NCBI GenBank assembly: GCA_025928435.1 | Contig: JAICJM010000020.1 | Coordinates: 1 to 31,937 of the forward strand | Reading direction: 5' to 3' | Length of the DNA: 31,937 nt | Source: Thermoleophilia bacterium | GTDB lineage: Bacteria; Actinomycetota; Thermoleophilia; Gaiellales; JAICJC01 | Part shown: piece after piece, positions 6,944 through 15,642 of the stretch | Layout of the letters: every line of letters starts with the position of its first letter | Numbering within the stretch: position 1 is the first letter of the stretch | Notes under the pieces: model-generated | What the model saw: only the letters and a program-made list of their open reading frames with translations | Databases searched by the model: none | Told to the model about the DNA's origin: nothing | Translations under genes and position numbers: made by a program

Positions 6944-9037
6944 CTAGTTCGCGGCTGTGCATAGGCTCACAATCGTGTAGAGCGGCACGTCGCGCAGGCG
7001 GAGGGTGTGCACCGGGCCGTCCGAGCGCAGCTCGACGCCGACCCCCTCGGGGGCCGCCTCGGCGCCCGTGACCGTGACGTCGTCCAGCCGCACAGAAAGT
7101 TCCAGATCCCCGAGCCGTGGGACGGCGTCGGCCTCCGCGTCGTAGGCGTAGCGCAGGACGTGGACGGCGACGCCGCCGGCGACACGGTGCAGGCCGATGC
7201 CTGCGTCCAGGCCCTCCGGGGCGGCCACCTGGGGACCGTCCGGCAGGGCCGCGACGACCTCCTCGGGCGCCGCGACGCGGAGGGCGCGGGCATGGCCCGC
7301 CAGGCGCTTCTGCCGCTCGGTGTCCAGGTTGTCCCCCAGCCGCCCGGCCACGATGGCGCGGCCGCCGCCGTCGAGGTAGCCGAGCAGGGCGTCCGCCTGG
7401 CCGTCCGTCAGGATGGCGCAGTCCGGCAGCACCAGCGCCCGGTAGCGGGCGAGCTGCGCGGCGGTCACCGCGTCCGGCCGCAGCGTCCCGTCAGGGAACA
7501 TCACGACGTCGTAGGGCTGGAGGGCGTCGCAGAGCGCCTCGCTCGCCGCCCAGAACGGCGCCAGCCGGTCGGGGAGCAGGTTCAGGCGGTTGTTGGCGAG
7601 CGCCGCCCGCGCCGCCTCCTCCTGGGCCAGGCTGCTCTCGACGCTGAAGACGACCCCCACCTCGGCGGCGCTCTCGGACGAGTAGAGCGCCTCGTGCTCG
7701 GCCAGGAACCCGCCGATCTCGGCGCACAGCTCGTGCGGCGCGTAGAACGCGTCCTCGATCTCGCTGCCCATCCACGAGCCGTACGGCAGGCTCATGCTCG
7801 TCCCGAGCGCGTAGGCCTCGTAGACCGACGTGCGGAAGCGGTCGTGTCCCCGGCCGCGGCCCAGCTGCTCGATCAGCTCCGGCACGACGCCGCCGTACGG
7901 GTTCTCGACCACGATCACCGGCTTTCGGCCCGCGAACCCGGCCACGTAGCGGTACCAGGCCGGCTGGCGGTCGCGCGTGTTGCGCATCTCCGTGATCAGG
8001 AGGTCGGTCTTGGGCTCGAGCGCGTAGTAGTGCTCGAACATGTTGAAGAAGTTGCCCGAGACGAGCACCTCACGGCCCTGGGTGCGTCCGTACTCGCGGG
8101 CATGGTCGGCCAGCTCCCCGAAGTAGCGGGTGATCGCGCCGCGCTGGAAGCGCATGTAGTGCTCGAAGAGCGGCGAGCGCTCCCGCCCCTCCTTGAAGTC
8201 GTATCCCTGCCCGAGCAGCCACTCGCCGTAGTGGAACGTCGCCAGGTCGACGCCGTCCAGCTGCGGCGGCGCGGGGTCGAGCCCCTGCAGGTACTCCCGG
8301 AACTGGGTCATGCACTCACGGCAGAAGCAACCGCCGTACTGCATGCTCGTGATCGGCAGCTCGGCCTCGTCGAGCTGGACGCCGTGGACGCCCGCGTCGA
8401 TCTGGATCCGGATGACCGCCTTCAGGTACTCCCGCCACACCGGGTTGTTGCGGTCCATCGCGTAGCAGGCGTGCTCGCGGTCGGGCGCCTCGACCCACAG
8501 GCAGTGGCACGGGTTCCCGTGGATGTCGCGCGAGCAGCACTCCTCCAGGAGGTCGGTCACGGGCTCGCCGAGGCTGTTGCGCAGGCCGTCCGGGAAGTAG
8601 TGCTCGATCGGCTTCCACAGCTTCGGGTAGCGGTTCTGCGAGAACTCGCGCAGGCCCATCCAGGCGCGCTCCCCGACGCCCCGGAGCTCGTTCATCGCGA
8701 GCACCTCGGACTCGTCGGCGTCGAGCTCGACCGGGAACTCCCAGCCCTGCACCTCGAACACGATCCCGAAGACCCGGATCCCGGCCCGGTCGCACTCGGC
8801 GATGAACTCGCGGTCGTTCAGGAAGCCGTACATGCGGAAGCGCGGATCGACGCTCCCGAACGCCTCCTGCTCCATGTACGGGAGCGAGATCGAGCCGCCG
8901 CCGAGCGCCGCCCACACGAGGGTCGTCGAGCGGTACTCGCGCAGCTGCTCGATCATCCGCAGCCGCCGCGCGGGCAGACTCGGGTGGTAGTTGTGCTGGC
9001 GCGGAAACCACGCGTCGAAGTAGACCCCTCGCTCCAT
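6944..9037 (-). CDS. Uncharacterised TIM-barrel glycosidase-like protein with GATase-like domain
   Basis: This 697-residue protein has no signal peptide. The N-terminal half looks like a (beta/alpha)8 hydrolase related to GH42-like or 'hypothetical glycosyl hydrolase' families: YFDAWFPRQHNYHPS at the start, QLDEAELPIT (about 221-230, acidic D223/E224/E226 candidates), then a cysteine cluster GGCFCREC (C237, C239, C242) that recalls the zinc-site or CxC segments of such enzymes. The C-terminal half has a beta-galactosidase trimerisation-like, glutamine-amidotransferase-fold stretch (YRALVLPDCAILTDGQADAL, GGGRAIVAGRLGD). The ATG at 9037 is preferred because a -10 hexamer lies 9 bp upstream; a GTG at 9085 is the alternative but would overlap the divergent gene. 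It leads the transporter operon. Substrate and activity are not known to me. Confidence 0.7.
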   Translation of the reverse strand: MERGVYFDAWFPRQHNYHPSLPARRLRMIEQLREYRSTTLVWAALGGGSISLPYMEQEAFGSVDPRFRMYGFLNDREFIAECDRAGIRVFGIVFEVQGWEFPVELDADESEVLAMNELRGVGERAWMGLREFSQNRYPKLWKPIEHYFPDGLRNSLGEPVTDLLEECCSRDIHGNPCHCLWVEAPDREHACYAMDRNNPVWREYLKAVIRIQIDAGVHGVQLDEAELPITSMQYGGCFCRECMTQFREYLQGLDPAPPQLDGVDLATFHYGEWLLGQGYDFKEGRERSPLFEHYMRFQRGAITRYFGELADHAREYGRTQGREVLVSGNFFNMFEHYYALEPKTDLLITEMRNTRDRQPAWYRYVAGFAGRKPVIVVENPYGGVVPELIEQLGRGRGHDRFRTSVYEAYALGTSMSLPYGSWMGSEIEDAFYAPHELCAEIGGFLAEHEALYSSESAAEVGVVFSVESSLAQEEAARAALANNRLNLLPDRLAPFWAASEALCDALQPYDVVMFPDGTLRPDAVTAAQLARYRALVLPDCAILTDGQADALLGYLDGGGRAIVAGRLGDNLDTERQKRLAGHARALRVAAPEEVVAALPDGPQVAAPEGLDAGIGLHRVAGGVAVHVLRYAYDAEADAVPRLGDLELSVRLDDVTVTGAEAAPEGVGVELRSDGPVHTLRLRDVPLYTIVSLCTAAN

Positions 9038-9046
9038 CGTGAGCCG

Positions 9047-9053
9047 ATAGTAT
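9047..9053. promoter_or_regulatory. Shared divergent -10 element between the two operon arms
   Basis: The 7-bp ATAGTAT reads as TAGTAT on plus (9048-9053) and TACTAT on minus (9047-9052). Each hexamer ends 9 bp before a start codon (TTG 9063, ATG 9037). Both transcripts would be leaderless or nearly so. Confidence 0.5.
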
Positions 9054-9062
9054 GGCCGCGGC

Positions 9063-10220
9063 TTGGCAGGCACAGGCGACACCACCGCGGCCGTGATCGG
9101 AGCCGGGTTCGCGGGCGCCGCGCACGTCGAGGCCCTGCGCCGCGTCCCCGGCGTCCACGTCGCGGCGATCGCTGCGTCGTCCGCCGAGCGGGCGGCCGCA
9201 GCAGCCGCGCGCCTCGGGATCGAGGGCGCAAGCGGCGACTACCGCGAGCTGGTCGCCGACCCGCGCATCGACGTGATCCACAACTGCACGCCGAACGACC
9301 TCCACCTCGAGGTGAACCTGGCGGCGCTCGAAGCCGGCAAGCACGTGCTGTCCGAGAAGCCGCTGGGGCTCGACGCGGACGAGACCGGCCGCCTGGTCGC
9401 CGCCGCGGCGGCCGCGCCCGGGACGACCGGCGTCTGCTTCAACTACCGCCACTACCCGATGGTCGCCGAGGCGCGCGAGCGGCTCGGCGGCGGCCCCGCC
9501 CCGCACCTCGTCCAGGGCACGTACCTCCAGGACTGGCTGCTTGCGCAGGACGACTGGAACTGGCGCCTCGAGCCCGAGCGGGCCGGCGCGGCCCGTGCGC
9601 TGGGCGACATCGGCTCGCACTGGATCGACCTGATCCAGCACGTGACGGGGCGTCGCATCGCCCGGGTGTACGGGCGCACGGGGCGGCTGCACGACACCCG
9701 CCGGCGGCCGTCGCAGCGGACGCTCACCTTCGAGCGCGGGGGCGGCAGCTCCGAGCCGGTGGAGGTGCGCACGGAGGACTACGCGACCGTCCTGCTCGAG
9801 CTGGACGGCGGCTGCCACTGCGTGCTCACGGTCTCGCAGGTCAGCCCGGGGATGCGCAACCGCCTGTCGTTTCACGTCGACACGGCCGACGCCGCCTACC
9901 TGTGGAACCAGGAGCGGCCGAACCGGCTCTGGATCGGGCGCCGCGACCGGCCGAGCGAGGAGGTCGTCCGCGACCCGGCGGCGCTCTCGCCTCCGGCCGC
10001 GCGCCTGGCCCACTATCCCGCGGGGCACCAGGAGGGCTGGCCCGACGCGCTGCGCAACCTGGTGGACGACTTTCACGCCCGCGTGCGGGACCCGGGCCAC
10101 CCGTGCGACGTCGCCACGTTCGCGGACGCGCACGCGGTCACGCTCACCATCGAGGCGATCCTGCGCAGCGCCGGCGAGGACGGGTGGGTCGACGTTCCCC
10201 GGGGAACCGAGGTCGCGTGA
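9063..10220 (+). CDS. Gfo/Idh/MocA family sugar dehydrogenase
   Basis: This 385-residue NAD(P)-dependent oxidoreductase has the Rossmann motif GAGFAG at 13-18, the family EKP triad at 98-100, and the catalytic-region LGDIGSHWIDL with D182 and H186. The protein is expected to oxidise or epimerise a sugar, cyclitol or sugar acid in the cytoplasm. The start is taken as TTG at 9063, because an in-frame stop lies at 9048 and the only other early candidate, GTG at 9093, would begin inside the first beta strand. It is the first gene of the plus-strand operon and overlaps the next gene by GTGA. The ATG at 9052 is in another frame. Confidence 0.9.
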   Translation: MAGTGDTTAAVIGAGFAGAAHVEALRRVPGVHVAAIAASSAERAAAAAARLGIEGASGDYRELVADPRIDVIHNCTPNDLHLEVNLAALEAGKHVLSEKPLGLDADETGRLVAAAAAAPGTTGVCFNYRHYPMVAEARERLGGGPAPHLVQGTYLQDWLLAQDDWNWRLEPERAGAARALGDIGSHWIDLIQHVTGRRIARVYGRTGRLHDTRRRPSQRTLTFERGGGSSEPVEVRTEDYATVLLELDGGCHCVLTVSQVSPGMRNRLSFHVDTADAAYLWNQERPNRLWIGRRDRPSEEVVRDPAALSPPAARLAHYPAGHQEGWPDALRNLVDDFHARVRDPGHPCDVATFADAHAVTLTIEAILRSAGEDGWVDVPRGTEVA

Positions 10221-11194
10221 GGCTCGGCGTCTTCACCGTCCCCTACGGGAACCTCCCGCTCGCGAGCGCGCTCGACAAGCTGGCGGGGATGGGCGTCGAG
10301 GCGGTCGAGCTCGGCACGGGCAACTACCCCGGCGCCGCCCATTGCGATCCCGACGCGCTGCTGGACGACGCCGGCGCGCGGCGGGAGCTGCGCTCGGCCG
10401 TCGAGAGCCGGGGGATGATCATCAGCGCGCTGAGCCAGCACGGGAACCCGCTGCACCCGGACGCCGCCGTCGCGGCCGCGGCGCACGAGACCTGGCGGAA
10501 GACCGTCCGCCTGGCGGCCCAGCTCGGGGTGCCGGTCGTGAACGCCTTCTCGGGCTGCCCCGGCTCGAGCGAGAGCTCGACCCGGCCGAACTGGGTCACC
10601 TGCTGGTGGCCGCCGGAGTTCGCCGAGACCCTCGAGTGGCAGTGGACCGAGAAGGTGGTGCCGTACTGGCAGGCCGAGGGCGCCTTCGCCCAGGCGGAGG
10701 GCGTGCGGATCGCGTTCGAGATGCATCCCGGGTTCGTGGTCTACAACCCGGAGTCGCTCCTGCGGCTGCGCGAAGCCGTGGGACCCGTGATCGGCGCGAA
10801 CTTCGACCCGAGCCATCTCGTCTGGCAGGGCATCGACCCGGTCGAGGCCATCAAGGTCGTCGCCGCCGCGGGCGCGATGTTCCACGTCCACGCCAAGGAC
10901 ACGTACATCGACCGCGCGAACGTCGCCCGCAACGGCGTGCTCGACACGAAGCCGTACAGCCGGTTCCCCGACCGCTCCTGGTCGTTCCGGACGGTCGGCT
11001 ACGGCCAGCCCGACAAGGTCTGGCGCGACATCATGAGCGCCCTGCGGACAACGGGGTACGACTATGTTGTGAGCATCGAGCACGAGGACGGCCTCCTCGG
11101 GATCGACGAGGGGATGACCAAGGCAGTCCAGTTCCTGAACGGGATCCTGTTCAAGGACCGGCAGATGGAAGAGATGTGGTGGGTAGATGGCTGA
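10217..11194 (+). CDS. Sugar phosphate isomerase/epimerase (AP endonuclease 2-fold TIM barrel)
   Basis: This 325-residue member of the xylose-isomerase-like TIM barrel family opens with [15 protein letters not shown]. The metal-site residues are recognisable: E168 in AFEMHPG, D197 and H200 in [10 protein letters not shown]223/H225 in MFHVHAKD, and E288 in VSIEHED. Such proteins, paired with Gfo/Idh/MocA dehydrogenases, act in inositol- or sugar-type catabolism, interconverting keto and aldo or epimeric forms. The start is the GTG overlapping the upstream stop (GTGA), and the end overlaps the ATPase start by 8 bp, showing tight translational coupling. The exact substrate is not determinable. 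Confidence 0.88.
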   Translation: MRLGVFTVPYGNLPLASALDKLAGMGVEAVELGTGNYPGAAHCDPDALLDDAGARRELRSAVESRGMIISALSQHGNPLHPDAAVAAAAHETWRKTVRLAAQLGVPVVNAFSGCPGSSESSTRPNWVTCWWPPEFAETLEWQWTEKVVPYWQAEGAFAQAEGVRIAFEMHPGFVVYNPESLLRLREAVGPVIGANFDPSHLVWQGIDPVEAIKVVAAAGAMFHVHAKDTYIDRANVARNGVLDTKPYSRFPDRSWSFRTVGYGQPDKVWRDIMSALRTTGYDYVVSIEHEDGLLGIDEGMTKAVQFLNGILFKDRQMEEMWWVDG

Positions 11195-12389
11195 GATCAG
11201 CTTCGACCAGGTGACGAAGGTCTATCCCGACGGGACCGAGGCGGTCTCCGCGGTCGACCTCGAGATCGAGGACGGGCACCTGATGGTGCTGGTGGGCCCG
11301 TCGGGGTGCGGCAAGACGACGCTCCTGCGCATGGTCGCGGGCCTGGAGGAGATCACCGAGGGCGAGATCCGGATCGGCGAGCGGGTCATCAACGACGTCG
11401 AGCCGAAGAACCGCGATCTGGCCATGGTGTTCCAGAACTACGCCCTCTACCCGCACATGACGTGCTACGACAACATCGCCTTCGGCCTCAAGCTGCGGCG
11501 CATGCCGAAGCGGGAGATCGATCAGCGCGTCCGCGACACCGCCCGCGCGCTGGGCCTCGAGGATCAGCTGAAGAAGAAGCCCCGCGCGCTCTCCGGCGGT
11601 CAGCGCCAGCGCGTCGCGATGGGCCGCGCCATCGTGCGCGAGCCCAAGGCGTTCCTGATGGACGAGCCGCTCTCGAACCTGGACGCGAAGCTGCGCGTCG
11701 AGATGCGCACCGAGATCTCCCGCATCCAGCAGGACCTCGAGACCACCATGATCTACGTCACCCACGACCAGACCGAGGCGATGACCATGGGTGACCGGGT
11801 CGCCGTCCTCCGGCGCGGTGTGCTGCAGCAGGTGGCAGAGCCGCAGGCGCTGTACGACAACCCGGAGAACCTGTTCGTGGCCGGGTTCATCGGCTCGCCC
11901 GCCATGAACATGGTGGAGGCGAACCTCGAGGGGGCGGACGGGGCGATTCGCGTGGAGTTCGGAGGGCTGCGGCTCGACCTGCTGGAGGCCACGGTCGCCG
12001 ACCGGCCCGGACTGCGCGACTACGCCGGCCGGAAGCTCGCGATCGGCGTGCGGCCGGAGGACATCGAGGACCCCGAGTACCTGCCGCCCGGCGCGCCCGA
12101 CACACGCATCCCGGTCATGGTCGAGGTTCGCGAGGCCATGGGCCCCGAGATCTTCGCGCACTTCACCCTGGACGCGCCGCCGGTGCTGACGGAGGACACC
12201 AGGGATCTGGCCGCCGACAAGGGGCTGGACTCCGAGGACGTCGAGGGGCAGGCGGAGAGCGGCTCGGCGAAGTTCGTCGCCCGTCTCAACCCGCGTACCT
12301 CCGCCGTGCGCGGACGCGCGATGGAGCTCGCGATCGACGTCCGCCGGCTCCACTTCTTCGACCTCGAGACGGGCCGCGCGATCGTGTGA
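11187..12389 (+). CDS. Sugar ABC transporter ATPase (MsmK/UgpC/MalK-like)
   Basis: This 400-residue ATPase has Walker [10 protein letters not shown] (about 37-45), Q-loop [10 protein letters not shown], signature LSGGQ (135-139), Walker B FLMDE (156-160) and H-loop H193 in [13 protein letters not shown]. After about residue 240 there is a C-terminal regulatory TOBE-type domain, with [13 protein letters not shown] and a long final stretch. This architecture is that of CUT1 ATPases, which energise sugar import and are sometimes shared among several transporters. The cognate permeases and binding protein lie on the opposite strand across the divergent promoter at 9047-9053; that these parts form one complex is inferred from proximity. 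The PEDIED-to-PVMVEV region has an acidic insertion ([20 protein letters not shown]) of unclear role. Confidence 0.95.
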   Translation: MAEISFDQVTKVYPDGTEAVSAVDLEIEDGHLMVLVGPSGCGKTTLLRMVAGLEEITEGEIRIGERVINDVEPKNRDLAMVFQNYALYPHMTCYDNIAFGLKLRRMPKREIDQRVRDTARALGLEDQLKKKPRALSGGQRQRVAMGRAIVREPKAFLMDEPLSNLDAKLRVEMRTEISRIQQDLETTMIYVTHDQTEAMTMGDRVAVLRRGVLQQVAEPQALYDNPENLFVAGFIGSPAMNMVEANLEGADGAIRVEFGGLRLDLLEATVADRPGLRDYAGRKLAIGVRPEDIEDPEYLPPGAPDTRIPVMVEVREAMGPEIFAHFTLDAPPVLTEDTRDLAADKGLDSEDVEGQAESGSAKFVARLNPRTSAVRGRAMELAIDVRRLHFFDLETGRAIV

Positions 12390-12419
12390 GGGGACAGTCC
12401 CCGTACGGGGACCGTCCCC
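12390..12419. repeat. Paired palindrome, copy 1 (between convergent genes)
   Basis: Two 13-mers, GGGGACAGTCCCC and GGGGACCGTCCCC, are joined by GTAC. Each is a palindrome and together they form a longer imperfect hairpin. It starts at the base after the ATPase stop codon and ends 2 bp before the end of the convergent isomerase gene. It could stop transcription from both sides. A related pair lies at 20032-20066. Confidence 0.75.
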
Positions 12420-12421
12420 GC

Positions 12422-13351
12422 CTATTCGGGCCCGAGGCAGCGCAGCACGCGCAGGTCGCCGCCCACGTCGATGCGGTCGGCGGCCGCCGGGACGGCGAAG
12501 CAGTCGCCGCGGCGGGCGGGCTCCCCGTCGATCGTTCCCGAACCGGCGAGCACGATCCAGACGGCGAAGCGGCCCGCGGGCTCGGCCCGCTCGTCCGCCC
12601 AGAAGAACGACCGGGCCTCGTCCGGCAGGCCCAGGGCCGGCAGTTGCGGCTCGAGCTGCAGCGCCTCGATCGCGACGTCCCAGCCCAGCCCGAGATGGCT
12701 GTCGTGCGGGGCGATCGGGAAGCCCTCCCACTCGCACACGATCGAGAAGTCGGTCGGCTCCTGCAGCTCGGCGATGAGCGCTCCGGCGCCGATCGCGTGC
12801 GGCGTGCCGGCCGGGACGAAGATCACGTCGCCCGCCCGCACCGGCACGCGGTGGAGCGAGTCGAGCAGCCGGTCGCGGTCCTGGCGGTCGGTCCAGCCGC
12901 GGTACGTCTCCCGGTCGACCCGGTTGCGCATCCCGATCCAGACCTCGCTCTCCTCCTCGCGGGTGGCAAGCACGATCCAGGCCTCGGTCTTGCCGAACGC
13001 GGATCCGAAGTGCTCGGCGGCGAAGGCCCGGTCGGGGTGGAAGTGCACCGGGAGCCGCTCGGCGGCGTCGAGCAGCTTGACCAGGACGCCCGTCGACCCG
13101 CGGGCCGCGTCGGGGCCCAGCCACCCTTGCGGGTCGGCCGCGATCGCGTCGCGCAGGAGCGCGCCGTCGTCCAGCTGCGAGAGCCCGGCCAGCGGCTCGT
13201 CGCGACCCGGGTTCGAGGCCTGCGTCACCGACCCCACCCAGTCCTCCGGGAAGTCGGTGTCGGCGCCCGTCTCGCCGCGCATCCGGTCGATCAGGAGGCC
13301 GCCCCGGTAGAAGCGGTAGACGCGGGTCGGCGTGAGGCGACGCGGCTGCAC
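12422..13351 (-). CDS. manA: Class I mannose-6-phosphate isomerase (cupin)
   Basis: This 309-residue cupin enzyme interconverts mannose-6-phosphate and fructose-6-phosphate. The zinc ligands are visible: H103 and H105 in PVHFHPD, E123 in GKTEAW and H185 in VPAGTPHAIGAG. The opening LTPTRVYRFYRGGLLID and FPEDWVGSVT are typical of the short class I isomerases. The start is GTG at 13351; the open frame runs much further upstream, but there it is the antisense of the kinase. It diverges from xylulokinase across only 21 bp. The enzyme would channel mannose units released by the glycosidases into glycolysis. Confidence 0.9.
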   Translation of the reverse strand: MQPRRLTPTRVYRFYRGGLLIDRMRGETGADTDFPEDWVGSVTQASNPGRDEPLAGLSQLDDGALLRDAIAADPQGWLGPDAARGSTGVLVKLLDAAERLPVHFHPDRAFAAEHFGSAFGKTEAWIVLATREEESEVWIGMRNRVDRETYRGWTDRQDRDRLLDSLHRVPVRAGDVIFVPAGTPHAIGAGALIAELQEPTDFSIVCEWEGFPIAPHDSHLGLGWDVAIEALQLEPQLPALGLPDEARSFFWADERAEPAGRFAVWIVLAGSGTIDGEPARRGDCFAVPAAADRIDVGGDLRVLRCLGPE

Positions 13352-13360
13352 GGCGGGCGA

Positions 13361-13367
13361 TAGCCTA
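13361..13367. promoter_or_regulatory. Shared divergent -10 element between manA and xylB
   Basis: The 7-bp TAGCCTA reads as TAGCCT on plus (13361-13366), 6 bp before the GTG at 13373, and as TAGGCT on minus (13362-13367), 10 bp before the GTG at 13351. The whole intergenic gap is 21 bp. Confidence 0.5.
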
Positions 13368-13372
13368 GCCCG

Positions 13373-14800
13373 GTGCCCCGCCTGATCGGACTCGACGTCG
13401 GCACGACCGGCCTCAAGGCCGTCGCCGTCACCGAGGACGGGCGGGTGGAGGCCAGGGCGGAGGAGGCGTACCCGTTCGCGAGCCCGCGGCCCGGCTGGAC
13501 CGAGCAGCACCCCGACCTGTGGTGGGACGCCTGCCGGCGGGCTCAGGAGCGCCTGGGAGGAGGGGACGCAATCGGGCTCTCGGGCCAGATGCACGGTCTC
13601 GTCCTGCTCGACGCCGACCGACGGCCGATCCGCCCCGCGATCCTCTGGAACGACGGCCGCACCGCCGCCCAGTGCGCCCGGATCGAGGCGGCGCTCGGGC
13701 TCGAGGAGCTCGTCGCGCTCACCGGCAACCGGGCCCTGACGGGGTTCACGGCGCCCAAGCTGCTCTGGGTGCGCGAGCACGAGCCGGAGCTCTATGCGCG
13801 CGTGCGCCACGTCCTCCTGCCCAAGGACTACGTGCGGTTCAAGCTCACGGGCGAGCTCGCCACCGACGTCTCCGACGCCTCCGGGACGCTGCTGTTCGAC
13901 GTCGCCCGCAGGACGTGGAGCGAGCGGGTGCTCTCCGCGCTGGAGATCCCCCCGGAATGGATGCCGCCGGCGCTCGAGTCGCCCGCCCTCGCGGGGCACA
14001 CGGGCGACGGCATCCCGGTCGCGGCCGGCGGGGGCGACCAGGCTGCGGGCGCGATCGGGGTCGGCGTCGACCGCCCCGGCCCGGCGTCGGTCGTGCTCGG
14101 GACGTCCGGCGTCGTCTTCGCCGCGCTCGACGCCTACCGGCCGGATCCCGGGGCCCGAGTCCACACCTTCTGCCACGCCCGGCCCGGCACCTGGCACGCG
14201 ATGGGCGTGATGCTCTCGGCCGCGGGGTCGCTGCGGTGGCTGCGTGACGCGACCGCGCCGGGAGCCGACTTCGCGGCGCTCGTCGACGAGGCCGAGCGTT
14301 GGCCGCCCGGCGCCGGCGGCCTGCGCTTCCTGCCGTACCTCTCCGGCGAGCGGACGCCGCACGCCGACCCCGACGTGCGCGCCGCGTTCCTCGGCCTCGG
14401 CCTCGAGCACGACCGCGGCGCGCTCACGCGGGCGGCGCTCGAGGGCGTCGCCTACGGCCTGCGCGACTCGCTCGAGCTGCTCGCGGCCGCCGGCCCGCGG
14501 CCGGCCGTCGGCCGGGTCTCCGGCGGCGGCGCGCGCAGCGGCCTGTGGCTGCGGATCATCGCCTCGGCCCTGGGCATCCCGCTCGAGCACACCGAGGTCG
14601 ATGAGGGCGCCGCCTACGGCGCGGCGCTCCTTGGGGGCGTCGCCGGCGGGATCTTCCCAGACGTCGAGACGGCGATCGCCCGCTGCGTGCGGCCGACCGG
14701 CCGGGTCGATCCCGACCCCGCCTGGGCCGACGCCTACGAGGCCGGGTACGCGCGCTTCCGGGCGTCGTACCCCGCCCTGAAACGCCTGGAGGGGTGCTGA
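13373..14800 (+). CDS. xylB: Xylulokinase (FGGY carbohydrate kinase)
   Basis: This 475-residue FGGY kinase phosphorylates D-xylulose with ATP to feed the pentose phosphate pathway. The N-terminal nucleotide-binding motif is DVGTTGLKAVAV (8-19); the xylulokinase-type GLSGQMHGLVLLD with GQMHG at 71-75 and the catalytic base D222 in GGGDQAAGA are present, followed by VVLGTSGVVFAA and the FGGY-C segment EGVAYGLRDSLELL. Length fits the family (about 480-500). The GTG start lies 6 bp after a TAGCCT hexamer, suggesting a leaderless mRNA. Its stop overlaps the ribokinase start (TGATG), so the two sugar kinases are co-translated. No xylose isomerase of the classic type is in the window. Confidence 0.92.
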   Translation: MPRLIGLDVGTTGLKAVAVTEDGRVEARAEEAYPFASPRPGWTEQHPDLWWDACRRAQERLGGGDAIGLSGQMHGLVLLDADRRPIRPAILWNDGRTAAQCARIEAALGLEELVALTGNRALTGFTAPKLLWVREHEPELYARVRHVLLPKDYVRFKLTGELATDVSDASGTLLFDVARRTWSERVLSALEIPPEWMPPALESPALAGHTGDGIPVAAGGGDQAAGAIGVGVDRPGPASVVLGTSGVVFAALDAYRPDPGARVHTFCHARPGTWHAMGVMLSAAGSLRWLRDATAPGADFAALVDEAERWPPGAGGLRFLPYLSGERTPHADPDVRAAFLGLGLEHDRGALTRAALEGVAYGLRDSLELLAAAGPRPAVGRVSGGGARSGLWLRIIASALGIPLEHTEVDEGAAYGAALLGGVAGGIFPDVETAIARCVRPTGRVDPDPAWADAYEAGYARFRASYPALKRLEGC

Positions 14801-15642
14801 TGGGGACGGTGTGCGTGTGCGGCTCGGTGAACATGGACGTGTTCGGCTACGTCGAGCGCCTGCCGGCGCCCGGCGAGACGCTGCGCGGGTCGCGGCTCGT
14901 CTACGCACCGGGGGGCAAGGGCGCGAACCAGGCCGTCGCCGCCGCCCGCTTGGGCGCGGACGTGCGCTTCTTCGGTGCGCTGGGCGACGACCGCTTCGGC
15001 GAGACGCTCGCGGCCTCCATGCGCGACGACGGCATCGAGTTCGGAGGGCTGCGCCGCCACGACGACGCCACCGGCGTCGCGCTGATCCTGGTCGCCGACG
15101 ACGGCGAGAACCAGATCGTGGTGCTGTCGGGCGCCAACGACCGGGTCGAGGCGCCCGCCGCCGATCCGGATGCAGCCGTGTGGCTGACCCAGGCCGAGGT
15201 GCCGCTGGCGGCCGTCGAGGGCACGCTCGCCGCCGCGCGCGAGACCGGCGCGCTCGCACTCGTGAACCCCTCCCCGGCCGGACGCCTGCCCGCCGACCTG
15301 GTGCGCCGCTTCGACGTCGCGATCGTGAACGAGACCGAGCTCGAGGGGCTGGGGTCGGATTTGCCACCCGCCGTCGTCCTCACGCTGGGCGCGGCCGGCG
15401 CCCGCATCCTCCCCGACGGGCCCTCGCTGCCCGCACTCCCGGCCGACGTGGTGGACACGACCGGCGCCGGCGACTCGCTCGCAGGCGGGCTCGCCGCCGG
15501 CCTGGCGGAGGGCCTTCCGCTCCCCGCCGCGCTCCGCCTCGGCCTGGGCGCCGCGTCGCTCTGCGTCGAGCGCTACGGCTGCCAGCCGGCGATGCCGACC
15601 CGGGCGGAGGTCGACGCGCGGCTGGCTACGGCGAGCGGCTGA
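14800..15642 (+). CDS. rbsK: Ribokinase-type PfkB sugar kinase
   Basis: This 280-residue kinase of the PfkB family has the N-terminal substrate motif GGKGANQAVAAARLG (about 39-53) and the C-terminal ATP and catalytic motif DTTGAGDSLAGGL, whose Asp is the general base. GSVNMDVFGYVERLP at the N-terminus is typical of ribokinase. It probably phosphorylates ribose at O5. A nucleoside hydrolase encoded nearby at 17026 would release ribose, which supports the role. The ATG at 14800 shares one base with the xylulokinase stop, and GGAGGGG lies 5-6 nt upstream. The 3' end overlaps the convergent GH4 gene by 17 bp. It is slightly shorter than E. coli ribokinase (309). Confidence 0.88.
   Translation: MGTVCVCGSVNMDVFGYVERLPAPGETLRGSRLVYAPGGKGANQAVAAARLGADVRFFGALGDDRFGETLAASMRDDGIEFGGLRRHDDATGVALILVADDGENQIVVLSGANDRVEAPAADPDAAVWLTQAEVPLAAVEGTLAAARETGALALVNPSPAGRLPADLVRRFDVAIVNETELEGLGSDLPPAVVLTLGAAGARILPDGPSLPALPADVVDTTGAGDSLAGGLAAGLAEGLPLPAALRLGLGAASLCVERYGCQPAMPTRAEVDARLATASG

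Noticed and set aside
9052..9054. ATG as start of the Gfo/Idh/MocA dehydrogenase
   Set aside because: It is out of frame with the protein and lies within the -10 element; TTG 9063 is the first usable in-frame start.
7007..10216. Upstream part of a 1395-codon plus-strand open frame
   Set aside because: Only its last 325 codons (10217-11194) encode the isomerase; the rest is antisense to the 697-residue protein and a shifted frame of the dehydrogenase.
13352..15367. N-terminal 670 codons of a 981-codon minus-strand frame fused to manA
   Set aside because: This part is antisense to xylulokinase and ribokinase, both of which have clear catalytic motifs; the isomerase starts at the GTG at 13351.
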